This document shows, piece by piece, positions 1-12,829 of a DNA stretch of 64,000 nucleotides. Both the position numbers and the translations under genes were made by a program. The notes beneath the pieces were generated by a model. It ran no database searches and had not been told where the DNA came from. It saw only the letters and a program-made list of their open reading frames with translations. Within the stretch, counting starts at the first letter, position 1. Each line of letters starts with the position of its first letter. The stretch is from the NCBI GenBank assembly GCA_036850595.1, contig CM072166.1, positions 15,084,758-15,148,757 on the forward strand. The letters run 5' to 3'. This DNA is from Rhyacichthys aspro (taxonomy: Eukaryota > Chordata > Actinopteri > Gobiiformes > Rhyacichthyidae).

Positions 1-1309
1 GAGAGAGACTTTTTTAGAGTGTGCTGGCAGCATTTTACACAATGCCAAGATGGCCTTTTGAAAATAACAGAAAAAGTTGTAAAAAAAAAATTTAAAACAA
101 TGTCTTTGAAAATAAGCCAATGACAGACTTGAAGACCATTTTTGCTTCAACCCAGGTGTCCTTCATTCATTTCTCACATTTGTTTCTTCATCCACAAACA
201 AATAGTAGCTTAAATAGCTGCAATGAAACGAAAAATTACTTTTAGAAATTCATAGAAATCCAAATGTTTTCACATCTTCTTAAGAAGCAAAATGAGCCCA
301 AAAGATTCCACGTTCGACAACAAACAAACTAAATGCAGAGCTGAACTTTTTCTCACTTTTGACTCGTTAAACTCGAGATCCCGCCCACATGGTTTGATTG
401 ACAGCTGATGTCTGACAGTGAGGCCAGAGGCAAACACTGCGCCGAGCCACGGGGCGTTACGGCTCCTCACGTTCAGCAAACAGTGACGAACACAAAGTGA
501 GTCTGACTGACAACTGGGATTTTTACAACTGTACAGAGCGAGTGTGAACGTCCCACAGGCTCAGAGCGTCTCTACGTACACGATTCACAAAACAGACGGA
601 CGTGAAATGACGGATTGCTGTCAGAATTGTATTTTTCTTTTTCTTGAAACCATCGTGTGATCACAACTGTTGCCCACCTGTATTGATTACCATCCCCTGA
701 TCAATAACAGACTGGCTGAAACATCTTCTTCCTCAACCTAATATACACCATTTTGCAAGTTCTCTACTCCCAGCAACTTCTTTTAGTTTCCACATGCAGA
801 AATGCAGCATCGTAGCCTGTATGCATTGAATTGTAAGTGTATTTTTCAACGCTGACGTTCACAAATTCAATGATCATGTCTTGTTAGTGGACTCCTTAGG
901 CCTTAACGCAAAAGGAAAAGCAGTGAACAATGCACAGTAACTACCTGAATTACACAGCTATTCAATTTGTCTCTACACCGGGTGCACTCTGCTCCGTGGA
1001 AGCAGAATCCTTTAGCTTCCAAACCTCAAGCATTTGCAAGTCCTGTAAGCTTTATTTATACATTCTGACGCTCTGTATCTCTATAATTAATCTTCTATTG
1101 AAGGTGTGTTTATGCATGTTGCGAGATACAACCCTGAAACATGGCGAAAAACCATATTCATTTTCTTTCAATTATCTTTGTAAACAAGCAATGTCACAAT
1201 TACGCACACCTTATTTAGCATATTAGTTATCCATTTTTTTAGAGCTCATAGTAAAAAATTTGCCTTTAAAATAATCTGCTCTGTGCTTTCACTCTGTTTT
1301 CATGTTACA
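1..1309. other. Unique intergenic DNA, no gene seen
   Basis: A+T-rich sequence with several short open frames and no recognisable protein. A somewhat G+C-richer stretch at about 350-610 contains a TGATTGACAG site, listed separately. No repeat family was recognised before the hAT-like element that follows. Confidence 0.6.
395..404 (+). promoter_or_regulatory. Candidate PBX-MEIS/PREP composite site
   Basis: The decamer TGATTGACAG is an exact match to the composite site known for PBX with MEIS/PREP TALE homeodomain proteins. It lies in a G+C-richer island at about 350-610. A 10-bp match occurs by chance in a window this size with moderate probability, so the local context is the only support for function. 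A partial version, TGATTGACGT, occurs near 41590. Confidence 0.25.
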
Positions 1310-1317
1310 CTTTAGAG

Positions 1318-1926
1318 CACACATGTCAAACTCAAGGCCCAGGGGCCAAATGCGGCCCTTTGCACTGTTTTATGTGGCCCCTCAATACATTTAGTAGTTG
1401 ACATTTTTGGCACTAGGTTAAATTCAAACAGGTTTTAGATAGATTTGAACAGGTTTTAGTCAGATTTGGACAGGATTTAGTTGGATTTGAACAGGTTGTA
1501 ATAGGTAGTGGTAAGTTAATCTTTGTAGCAAAAATCAAAACCATCTAATACCTGTTCAAATCTATCTAAATCCTGTACAAATCCACCAAAATCCTGTTCA
1601 AATTCAACTAAAATCAGTTCAAATCCAACTAAAAACTGTCCAAATCTGACTAAAACCTGTTCAAATCTCTCTAAATCCTGTTCAAATCCACCAAAATCCT
1701 GTTCAAATCCAACTAAAATCAGTTCAAATCCAAATAAACCTGTCCAAATTGACTAAAACCTGTTCAAATCCAACTAAAACTTGTTTGAATCCAATTCAAA
1801 TCTGTTCAAATCCAACTAAAACCTGTTCAAGATACAATCTCTCAAAATTGAATCCCCATCTTCGGCCCCTGAAAGGATTATTATTGACTATTGCGGCCCC
1901 TCACCACTTTGAGTTTGACACCTCTG
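1318..1926. mobile_element. hAT-like non-autonomous element with internal 21-bp minisatellite (locus 1)
   Basis: The left end reads CACACATGTCAAACTCA. The right end, reverse-complemented, reads CAGAGGTGTCAAACTCA. Both are variants of the terminal inverted repeat CAGGGGTGTCAAACTCA. The element is flanked by 8-bp target duplications with one mismatch, CTTTAGAG (1310-1317) and CTTTAGAT (1927-1934), the length expected of hAT transposases. Inside the ends are subterminal GGCC-rich segments. The core has about three left units of a 21-bp repeat (TTTGAACAGGTTTTAGTT-type), a spacer TCTTTGTAGCAAAAATCA near 1520, and about thirteen right units in the opposite orientation (CTGTTCAAATCCAACTAAAA-type). 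There is no transposase. It is the largest of the four loci, mainly through right-arm expansion. Confidence 0.8.
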
Positions 1927-1934
1927 CTTTAGAT

Positions 1935-4900
1935 CATGAAAATCTGACTCTGCATTGTGAGTAAAAGGAGGGAACGGATGTTTTGAGCGAGAGCTTTCAG
2001 ACATAAAACCTACACGTTTCATGACAGCATCACACTTGACATACAATACCCTTACAATATTGCCTATTTAAACTACTAAATTATTATTTGTAAAACTAAA
2101 ATGACAGGAATATTGTCTGTATCATGTCTACTCAGTCTGGTCTGAGGTGGCAGGGGCTTGGCACAGTCTGGATTTAGAAAACATGTGGGGCACACTGGTC
2201 ACGCACATGCATGTTTTATGAATGAATATGGAGTGGAGTCAGCGGTGGGGAAAGAGCATTGATCCAGCAAGATGTGAGCTGACACTGCCCCCCCACACCC
2301 TTCAGCCCATCAGTCCCACCTCTCTGTTGCTGGGCTCAAGCAGATTTGAGTCTCTTTTGATCTACCAGCCTTATTGGCTTCATCCGACATGTTCGAGCCA
2401 GTTCGATATGGACCCCTTATCCCCTAAAAATCAATCTACGTGATGTTTCCAGAAACAGAAGTACATCAGTTGTAAAGGTTCCAAAGGGGAAATTATATAT
2501 TGTACAGTAGTCTTCTAAGTAGTACAGGTTCTTTATTTGGGTGGTGGGCATCACTTTTGACAATGGGGACCACTGGTAACACAAAAGTTAAGGAGAGCAC
2601 TGTTTTAATCAGACTCAAACCCCAGTCTTTTACATTAAGAATAAATGCTGAAGTAGAAGATGCTCCCAGTTTCTGTCTGTTGCAGAAATGACTTTTGTAT
2701 TTGCTCCAAGTTCCAGTTTCCTCTTCTTTTCTTCAACTAAACGGATTGTAAAGGGTGGGCTTTGATTTCACTAAGAGGTGCCAAGAACTAATCACAAAGT
2801 ATATAATGAAACGATCAAATTGTGCCTACAGCTCTTAGTGCCCCGAGGCGTAACTCAAAGAGACCAATCAGAGAGCAGCCACAGGTCACCTGTTTGTCAA
2901 AAGTATCAGCAGCCCCATTGATACCCATTAGACTAGCGCCCTACTACCATGAAGCTCATTATTTAAATTTCGATTTATTACGATCTAATAGTAAAATTAG
3001 TAATATGATAAGATTAGTCATTTTAAAACTGGCTACCAAGCAGGCATATTATGTTATATTATATTTACTATTAACTAATTAATTGCAAATCTGGCTGTAA
3101 TTAATTGCAATTAATTAAAACTCTTTTTTTTTTTCTTCAATCATTTATTTTAAATTATTTAACTTTGTAAACTGAAAATTAAAAATAACCTAAATGAGTA
3201 ACCTTTGTAAAATACAATTTGAAATGTCAATTTGTGTGAACTTGTGTAATTGAGAACCTTACAGAATATTTAAATCTGCTTTGCAAGTCACGCATATTAC
3301 TTTACCATCCGATTATCTCTAAAAACAGAATTGTCCATTTGTTTTCCCATCGCTAGCTCAAATTTGCAGCCACGTTAGCCACAGGAAACCGAAATTAGGT
3401 GCGGCGGTGAGTAGGGACGTTGCGTCAAATGAATGATTGCATTTTTTAATTTTTTTTTTAACACACTGAACTGAAAAAATGTACAAAAAAAGCTAAAGCG
3501 CTAATCTTCCTTGTTAATTGGGTCAGTCTTCTCCTATGTATCCCCAGCACCCCCTACTGACCTGCAACCACTGCTAGTACCTATATTTAAAGTGTTTATT
3601 TTTATGCATAGCTGTCCACTGTGATTGTTAATAATTGTTATGATTGCTATGGATTGAAAAGACATCTTCTGCAATTATCATATCTGCCTTTCCACTTTTG
3701 GCTCACGTCTGTAAAATGATTGTCCCACTTTCGCCTTTGGACACACCCTAAGCTTGCTTTACACCAGTACAAAAAATCTGCCCCAAAGTTAACATGGCTT
3801 TATCTGTGGGTTGAGCAGCAGCAGGTAGGATGACGGCAGGATACAGAGGACACGATAAGACCATAGAGATGGACCGTAGTGGTTATGGCTAGTGTCCTTC
3901 CTGTGGCCGTCTCCAGGTGAGATAAGGCCAGACACCTATATTCCAGCACGGGGCACGAGTGGCACCCAGGGGCACACAGGTCTGCTGAATAATACATGAA
4001 CCTGTCTGTCTGCCGCCGCACACACCAGAGTGGTCCCTGAGCACCGACATGGAGCCTGCTTCCAACGTATTACAACCCACTGTAAAGCTCCATCTCCACT
4101 GAGCGGGGGAGTTAGTATATTACCTGCATTAGATTTCTGTGCGTGTCTGGAGAACAGGCCAGGCCCGGACAAGTAGTGCACAGCTGTATACGAGAAGTGT
4201 TTAGTGTCAGAATGTTCATTATTCCACCATGATGTTATTATTTTGGGTGCTATAATGCGTACAAGCTGATTGAAATAGGCAAAGCTGTTGATTTACTGGT
4301 GGGTTTGGACTAAAAGGACAAGATCTCTGAGAAAATTACAACGTACAGACAAGCTTTGTTAGATTTGTATAATTACTATAATCTATTTCAGAATTTTCTT
4401 GGAAAGATAAGTTTTATAATTCTCCTGAGTGTTTTGCTCAGCTTAATGAATAAAATACATATTTTTATAAGTTTATTCTGAGTGACACATTTAAACATTC
4501 ACTATAAGGTACTATTTAATGCAAGGCTGAATAAAATATCTCTTTTGGAAGCTGGACTGTGTACAGGAAATCATATTTTGACATACAGGGCTTATTAAGC
4601 ACTGCATTTGTTAAATTAACGTTATCACCAGATTGACAAATTCGATTTTTTTCACTGGGGTTGTATGTGGAACTTTTAAATAGTTAACATATTACAATAA
4701 TTTTCAATTAAAATTTCAAATCCAAGGTAGGTTATGGACATTATAACCCAATGTTATGATTCCATTCTATTGTTCATTGTATATTTATGTTTTATTTTTC
4801 ATTTTGAATAATACGCAAGGCTTTTGCATAAAAAGGAAGGCTTTTTTAAACATATTACTTTTGAATTTCAGGCTATACCTCCTATAATAAAGTCTCACTT

Positions 4901-5840
4901 AAAATAGAATTGCACCCTCCACCCCTCTTCTTATTAATTTATTCTCGGTTCAAACTGCATCTGGGTCTATAACCGGACTGTGGTCCATCATTTGAGGATC
5001 TCTGGTTTATTACCTGTGTTAGATTTTGTGTGCACACAGACTCCAGAACTGGCCAGGCTCACAGAAGTGTCCATTACCAAAAGGGAGTTCAAAGTGTCCC
5101 CAGAAAGCATGCCGTACTACTTTAGAGAGGCTTTGACTTCTGCTCCCGAATAACTGTGATTGATAATCCTCACTTGAACAAAACAAAAAAAAACACGAAA
5201 CAGATTTTTTTTTTTATTAAGCATGTGATATTAGGTTGTCATATTTTATAATAGTCATGTTTTTTTGTTCTTTAGTTAGTGTCGGAGTCCTCTGGCTCTC
5301 ACTTGATAATTCAATGTAAGTGCATCTCAAGGCTGCATTCATTGTCGACAGTGCATTAAACGAAAGCAAAACTTGTGACATTCTATAGCAAGTGTACTCT
5401 AAAATGTAGGAAAGGGCTGCAGCTTTTTGACCACTATACCACCATCTATATATTTACTCCACTATCCAAAACTTTGAGATTCCATTAAACACGATTTATA
5501 AGTCAAATAGAAACACAACTTTTCTTGCACTTGTGTGTGTCGTCACTGTTTATGCATCATGTCTTCAGGGGTCTGCTGTACCACTCAGCAGAAACAAAGC
5601 TTTATCTACAAGCATAGTCTGGTTGAGAGATGTTTTATTTCTTTGCGTCTCTTTCCTTTTTAAGCCCCCTCTTTTTTTCTCTTATACATTCAGACTCACA
5701 TACCGATTCCTTGCATATTCCTGCTTCATATTTATGTAACCTCTGCGTTCTGCTGTAGATTTCCTTGCGTCTGCAGCATCCCAGTCTGAGGCCTTGCTCC
5801 CGACCGCGCCTGTTTGCTCTCAGCATGCTAGAATTAGCTC
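1935..5840. other. Unique intergenic DNA left of the duplication
   Basis: No gene or confident repeat family was recognised. About 2960-3120 is very A+T-rich with several TAATTA cores. A diverged direct repeat pairs 4116-4172 with 5009-5070 (see findings). The stretch ends in a short TC dinucleotide run at 5842-5853, where the duplicated segment begins. Confidence 0.55.
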
Positions 5841-8040
5841 GTCTCTCTCTCTCAATTCCTTCACTTGATCCTGCGGGAAATGACAATGTTTCAGTCTGCT
5901 GCCATTATTTTCACACATCAAAGCCTTGAAATTGAACCAGACTTGAATTGAAAAAAAAAAAAAGGAAAAGAAAGTCTCTGATCGCGTCATTCACCTTTGC
6001 ATCAGTCTCTGGGTTTGTCAGTGTATATGCCTGTGTCTGCACCCCATAAACTGCTGGAGTGTGTCGCCTGGGCTTTTCAGTCCCCACACTCCCCCTGGTG
6101 GACACATTTAGAATGGTTCACCTTGCATCAGACATATACATCATGCAATAATAATAATAATATCATCTTTATGTTAGCAAATTTTTATGACCCACACCTG
6201 CTACAGAAAAGGACTATGCCTGAAACATTTTTGGTGTTAAATGATTATTTTTCTGCAAATTGCAATCATTCTGTTTTCATGAATAAAGCTCGCACTTATG
6301 AATAATGATCAGAACTTGCATTTACATAAGGTTGAATATAATTTCGAAATATAGTTAGGCCAGACATGTCTTTGAGAGAGTTTTGTAAAAAGTTGGAGTA
6401 AGCAAAAGTTGGAGAAAAAAAAAAAAAAGCTTTTAGTTTGTTTGTCAAAGTCTTAATGGCTCTAGAAGGGTGTTAGAGCATAAAAAGCGCTCATAAAGAA
6501 GACACTAATGCACCCAGGGCCACTCCAAACTCCATTGTGAACTGTTCTCTGTGGTATATTAATATAACACACTTCTCACAGTTAAATCAAAGACTGATTT
6601 TAAAGCAAGTCCAAAATGGAAAGGAGTCTTATGAGGCAGAGAACTGCAAGTTTGGTCCGAGTTCTGAAGTAACTTTTCCAGTTTTGTTCTTTTCAATGAT
6701 TTTAACTTGGAAAGTCTGAAAGAATAAATAAGTTCTGAATAAATAGTCATCTGACCTGAGCAACCTGGAGCTCACAGGTGTACCAGGAGAGGCAATCCGT
6801 ACACATTATGTAACCCTGATGCCACATGGGGGCATCACACTTATTGAACGCTTTTTTTGCATCACACTTAAATAGAACTTAAGTTTTATGTCATATTAAT
6901 AGTAATCAGTAGCTTTTCTAACTTGCCCAGGTCACTCTTATGTAGGTTCCAACATGGTTATCCCATGCTATATAAGGATTTTGGTATAGAATCAAAGGGA
7001 ATTCCCTAAATCATATGACTTTTTTTAAATCTACAAAACAGTTTCCTTTGCAACATCTATTTAAAATTGTCTAGTAGTGCCTGTCCCTGACTGAATGTAG
7101 CAATCACTACACATCCCAGCACCCCAGACTCTGAATATTAGCACAACATTTGTAGCATAATAATGTTAATATTGGAGGACATGCCCCATTCCAAGCAGAA
7201 ACAACATGGTTGTCTCCTACTGACCACCAGCTCTCTCTTTTGGATTAATTTAAACAATTTTACAAGTAAGTATTAGGCCTGTAGTATTTTTTTCCTTTAT
7301 TCTAAATATGTTTAGTGTTAGAAAACTTATTTTTTTTTTTTTCCCCCAAAATTAATTCTCACAAAATAAAAAACTAAAATAGAATAGAACAGAACTGTAC
7401 TACCTATGGCAATACACAGTATATATAGTAACAATTGATAGATAGACTGATTAAATTATAATAAATTCACATGTTGAAAGATAAAAAAAAAATAACTTTC
7501 AACAAGTCATTTCCTCTTATTGTGCAGAACTGCACTATGGCGTCTGAATTAGTCATGTTCATTTCTTTTTATTGTTAGGTATGAAACTGTTTCATGTTGA
7601 TTAAATTCATTTTTAAGATGCACTTTTTGAATTTATGGAGTGATCAATGCCTAATAATAATTGGACTTTGTTAAAATTTTTGTGGTGAAATCTGTTAGCA
7701 CTAAGACCCACTGTTTCCAGAGATTACTCAAAAAAAGAAAAAAATGATCAAAACAAATTATTTTCTGGATCAGAGGCTTAAAAACAGGTTAAAAAGGATT
7801 AAAAAAACATTTAAAAAAATAAATAAAATTTCAGAGGGTTAACAAAATTGAGCATTGTTCCATTTTCTGCATCTATAGAAGCAAAAAGTAATTTTAATGG
7901 GTTTATGTTTTCAATTAGATACTACATTTCACTCAGTGCACTGTACATTTGAACACACTCCACAATAGAGTGTTTGTTTTGTGTTTGTTTGTTCAATCAT
8001 GATGCTTTTAAGCATACACATTTTGCAAATGTCTGCTGAC

Positions 8041-8660
8041 AATGGCACCATTTGGATGATGCCACTATTATAGTCCAATCAAGTGAGCCATCTGGACGCC
8101 CGTTTAACTGCACATTAGAGCGACCTGCCGAGCGGCTCTAACTCTGCCTCAGCTTTTACAATGACTAACAATTACCCAACAGCTACAAAAAAAAAACAAA
8201 AAAAAAACACGACCCTTTTTTGACAGTGTAACACCAAAGAACTGAGCAAATGAGGTGTGATGGCACAACAGCTGCCAACGTGATATGGGAGCAGACAGGG
8301 ATGGGCGGGACATGTCGAGTGCAATGGGAGCTGGGAGTCAAGCGTTCCCAGCAGTCGGCGATGGCTGAGCATGTAGGTGTGGAGCTCTACAGGGGGTTTC
8401 GGCTCAGATACGTGCGTACGGCAAAGCGTCAAACAGCTGGGCCTCTTTTTGAAGTACCCAGGTGCGGAGGGGAGCGACAGCTGCGCCGCTCCGTTTCCCG
8501 GCTTTTCGCGAGTCACAGGGAGCCTGACAAGATGAAAATCCCCCCTTGATCTACGACAGTACCGTCACACACCCGCCCCGCTCCTCAACCCTCCCCAGAT
8601 CGTTCGCTGGCTGTCAAACAAGGACTGGTGCGGAGCTGGGCAGATGGGCCGCTTCCAAAG
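8041..8660. promoter_or_regulatory. G+C-richer complex block, possible conserved non-coding element (copy A)
   Basis: Complex sequence, clearly richer in G+C and CpG than its surroundings, repeated at 23479-24098. It includes a 99-codon open frame at 8250-8549, but nothing protein-like is recognisable in it. Its preservation in copy B only reflects that the copies are nearly the same DNA. Regulatory function is inferred from composition alone. Confidence 0.25.
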
Positions 8661-10579
8661 GTAGATAAATGCCGACACGTTTCCGAGAACTCTCCCCTGA
8701 TACAAGGTGCAATTGAAAAGAAAAAGTTCGAAGGTTAGGTACACACGGATGGGAAAGTCAGCAGTAGAATCTCAAGAGAAAAAAATGGTGAGCTGGTATT
8801 TGTTCTATAGGACTCATTATCAGGTTCAGTTCAGTGGAGAACTTGTTTGCTTCTCAGGAGAAAGCACTTTTGCTCTTAAAAAGTTTCTTTACCCCTTCTC
8901 TCAACCTTTGCTCTTTATTGTATAGAATAAATGCAGTGGTCAGTGGTGCAAGGAGAGAATATTGGTGATAAATCTAGTACTTGTGGGTTCAGACATCCAG
9001 AACTTGATTTGCTGCAAACCAGGTCCAACAACAAACTTTAAATACTTGTTTCCAGTCAGTCCAACACAGTTTATCACAGATAACTCCTAAAGATGGTCAA
9101 ACTTCCACTTTGCAGTTTCCAGAATGTTTGCTTCATATTCAGTGATGATTCACAAGTGCCACAAAAGTTGTCCTTCTCAGTAAAATATAAACAGTTTTTG
9201 AAAGAGGCTTTCAAAACTTGGATGTGTTGCTAATAATTAATGTAAGCAAAGCGAGTAAGTAAGCGCTGATTTCTACATTTTAAGAATTCACATTTTTTCT
9301 GGTGTTTAATGCAAGTGAAACATTGAACTTTAAATTCCAAATGTGAGGGCCATGTAACGCTGACTGAAAAGCAACATCTATAGTTTCTCAGGAAATATGA
9401 CGAGAAAAGAAAAACCAAAGCATTTTCAAAGTAGAATCCAAAACCAGGCCCCCCAGAGGTTCCAATCTGGAATGAATATGGATGGCAGCAATGCAGTTAC
9501 TCTTTTGCCGTCAAAATAACACCCAAAATAGCAGTAGCATCAAAGCCATATTGTGAGGGTGAGTTTGTGAAAACATACATGCTGAAGGCTTTTGGTTACA
9601 TTAGCCTTTTTCAGTTGCGAATGATAAAAACACTGACATTATAACTGTACTTCTTTGCGCTAAAACAACACTAAAAAATTGAAGCTGCAGTTCTGTTTAG
9701 GTTATTCTGTGATTATTTAACTGGTCCGACCCACTTCAGATCAAAATGGACTGTATGTGGCCCCTGAATTAAAATTCTACTACATTTCAGATGCATTTCA
9801 GTGTTGAGATTTGTATTTGACGTATATTTTTGAACACAAAGACAGTTCCAATTCGTCAATATGTTTAGTTGCTTAGTCATTTTCAACATACTCTCTCTTC
9901 CTGTGCACAGATATGTAAAACAGCAACCATTTAATCGGTTTATAGGCAGACCGTTGTTACTTAGAGCACATATTCTCATGTTCAGAAGCTGTCTGTAAAA
10001 AACGGTGTGACTTTAGGCAAATCTCTTTTTGTTTTGCTCATTTGCCTCCATTCTTGAATAAGAAAATGATTTCTCAAAACACTCAGCAGGTCTCTGAAGA
10101 GTCAGTGAGGCTCAATAACAGTTTATTGTTTCTTATTGTTTCAGACAAATGTCATTGTTCTGTGGCATGTTTTCAAAAGAGTGAGATATTTTTTTTTAAG
10201 TGTAAATACAATTCTCTAGAAATCTATTAAAAAATCACCAAACATTTTATTTTTAGTGTAATCAGTGTAGCCTTCAAAATGTTTTCAAAACTTTTCATTT
10301 TATATATGCTCTCAAAGGTAGAAGTATAGAAACCTAAAGCGTATGGAAAACATAAAAAATAGCAGAAAATTTGTACGAAGTTTTGTTTTGTACATGTGTT
10401 TGTGAACTCAATGTTTCATATTTAGTCTAATCGAAATATATATGTTGATTTTTTTCATGAAATTTTAAAACTTAAACTTTTCTCATAGATGTTTTTGCAA
10501 TCATTTATCATAATTTGTGACTCCAACGATGAAAATGTGTTTGACCATAAAATCCGTGCTTTTGAATTTGTGGCTGAAA

Positions 10580-10980
10580 ACATTTAAGTCCACTTCGAGT
10601 CTGCTCTTCGTCACCATGTGTTATCCCAGCGGGCGCTCCTATCCCTCGCCGCATGCCCCTCCGCGCCCTAATCTCATTTACCAATCAGCCGGCGTAATTA
10701 CGTCCTCAGATCTGCTCGGCTGTGCAAAATGGCTTCTGTCTTCTGCTCGAGTGGCGCAAATAAAACCACTGGCCTTCCAGCGCCGCGCCGCTGACGAACG
10801 GAGGGTACAACGGAGAGCTACGAATGAAAGTCTTCACAGATTAATCAGGAAGGCCCCGGTTGTGTGCTGTTGGTAATTAAGTGGGAGATTAATGGCGATG
10901 CTAATATGGACCAGGGAAACGAGCTTATGAAGTGCTGTAAATGCTGATGAGAGAGAGCATTTAGATTTAAGGAGTACACA
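10580..10980. promoter_or_regulatory. Possible conserved non-coding element with homeodomain cores (copy A)
   Basis: A complex block with several TAATTA/ATTAAT-type homeodomain cores (GTAATTAAGTGG and GAGATTAATGG near 10873-10893), a CpG-rich centre and no repeat character. It recurs at about 25967-26367 with few changes while the flanks differ by indels. It resembles developmental enhancers of vertebrate gene deserts, but only a cross-species alignment could show this. Confidence 0.3.
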
Positions 10981-11411
10981 GTGAGGTTTTTAAAAGCATT
11001 GGCCACAATTCTTTTTAATAGTGAAGTTTTATTTGTCTTTTGGAATTTCACGTTCTTTTAAAGGTTATGGGGGGCTGGAGACTATTTCAGCTGCTTTAGA
11101 CATGAGATGGATATCACTCTGATGACTGCCAGTTAGGGCCTTTCCAAAATGGGCTCCTTCTCCCTTTGCCCACCAGCTTTCATTCAGTTTGGTTATGCAG
11201 AACTCAGAACTTTTGATGCCAACTTTTGCTCGTCAGAGAAGACGTCCCATATGAACGGTAAACTAGAAAATAAGCAGTTAAATTATAAGATAAAGTAGGT
11301 CTTTTACTAGTCTGAGAAAACAGCAAACAAGTAAGATTATAGTGTTTTAATTCAACACTGATGCTGGATGTAGTTTGACGGTGTAGTTGTGCGAAGACTT
11401 TTGCTGTAGTG

Positions 11412-11945
11412 CAGTGGTGTCAAACTCAAAGTGGTAAGTTTATAAGAATCCTTTCAGGGGATGAAGATGGTGACAATTGGCTTTTATTTCATTTTGAATG
11501 TGAGATTTCATTTTCATTTACAAAAGTTATCTTTAATATCAATTTCCTCTTATGTTTTATTTGGATTTGAACAGGTTTGAGATAGATTTGAACAGGTTTT
11601 AGTTGGATTTGAACAGTTTTTAGATAGATTAGAAATGTTTTTAGATGGATTTGAACATGTTTTAGGCGGATTGGAGCAGGTTTTAGTTGAATTTGAAAGT
11701 TTTTTGATGGATTTGACCAGGTTTTAATTGGATGTGGACAGGTTTTAGATGGATTTAAACAGGTTGTAGTTGGATTTGAACATTTATTTATCTTTGTAGC
11801 AAAAAATCAAATCCATTTAAAACCTGTTCACATCCAATTAAATTAATTAGTGCCAAAAATACACCCTTCTAAATGCATTGAAGGGCCACATAAAACTTTG
11901 CAAAGGGCCGCATTTGGCCCCAGGGCCTTGAGTTTGACATGTGTG
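11412..11945. mobile_element. hAT-like minisatellite element (locus 3, copy A, inverted)
   Basis: The left end CAGTGGTGTCAAACTCA and the right end ...TTGAGTTTGACATGTGTG are inverted repeats of each other's consensus. The element is flanked by a perfect 8-bp target duplication, CTGTAGTG, at 11404-11411 and 11946-11953. It lies in the opposite orientation to loci 1, 2 and 4. About nine units of the 21-bp repeat (GGATTTGAACAGGTTTTAGT-type) precede the conserved spacer TCTTTGTAGCAAAAAATCAA at 11791-11810. One or two units in the reverse sense follow. It is 534 bp here and 418 bp in copy B. Confidence 0.85.
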
Positions 11946-12829
11946 CTGTAGTGCCATCATCATAATAATAACATATAACACATAACATATCAAAACAGTT
12001 TCTTTCACCACTCTTTCTTGGTATTGCTCCAACTATGTAAAAGTAATGTTTATCTTTTTTTAGAATGCTTGTTGCGGCTGGCTTAAAAAAACAGCCCCCT
12101 GACAATCATATTCGTTCTATGGAGATGATAAAAAAAAAAAATAAGGGGGAGAATGTTATGTATATTTACCTGACAGAGAAACCCTACAGTGAATGTGATG
12201 AGCTCTGTACATGCCTGAGTCTCACTTTTTGTTGTACTTTTCTTTTCCCTTTTGTAAAATCTTAAAAAAAAAAAAAAAACTTTCTTCACTCTAGTATCAT
12301 GGCTTACCAGATGGTCTGCTGTACATAACCATCTGGACGACTTCCACTGAAAGCATTTGTGAAGAGCAGGTACTCCAGATGAATACCTGGGAGTGATTGG
12401 ATTAAGCACCAATTTTATCCAATCAGAGCAAGACTATATTACTATTACCATTAAAACTTTATCATCAGACGTAAAACACACCCATAACTGCACCATTGGT
12501 CTGAACCAGCAGCAGGTGTGGCTTGTTTTAATATAATATGCACATTTTTTCATTCCGTAAAATGATGATTAACTGATTTAGCGAGCGTTTATCAGTGTAG
12601 TTGGTTCCTACTAATAAAAATCCATACACTGATGTTGTAATTGAATTGTTACATGTCTGTCTGGCATCTTTTCCGTATGTCAGGACAAGGTCTGGAGCAT
12701 GTGTGAAAGAAAACCATTCCACTGTTCATCATCTCACCTTTTCACACAAGGAGAAAGAGGCCGTCTAAGTCTTCTTCAGTAGAATGAAGATAGCTGTGGT
12801 TTACTGTATACGCCTCTGATTTTTTAAAT

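Noticed and set aside
1548..1840. CRISPR-like regular array of about 21-bp units
   Set aside because: Units follow each other directly with no unique spacers, and the context is a eukaryotic transposon interior.
8250..8549. 99-codon frame kept in both copies
   Set aside because: The copies are almost the same DNA, so retention is not evidence of selection. No protein family is recognisable.
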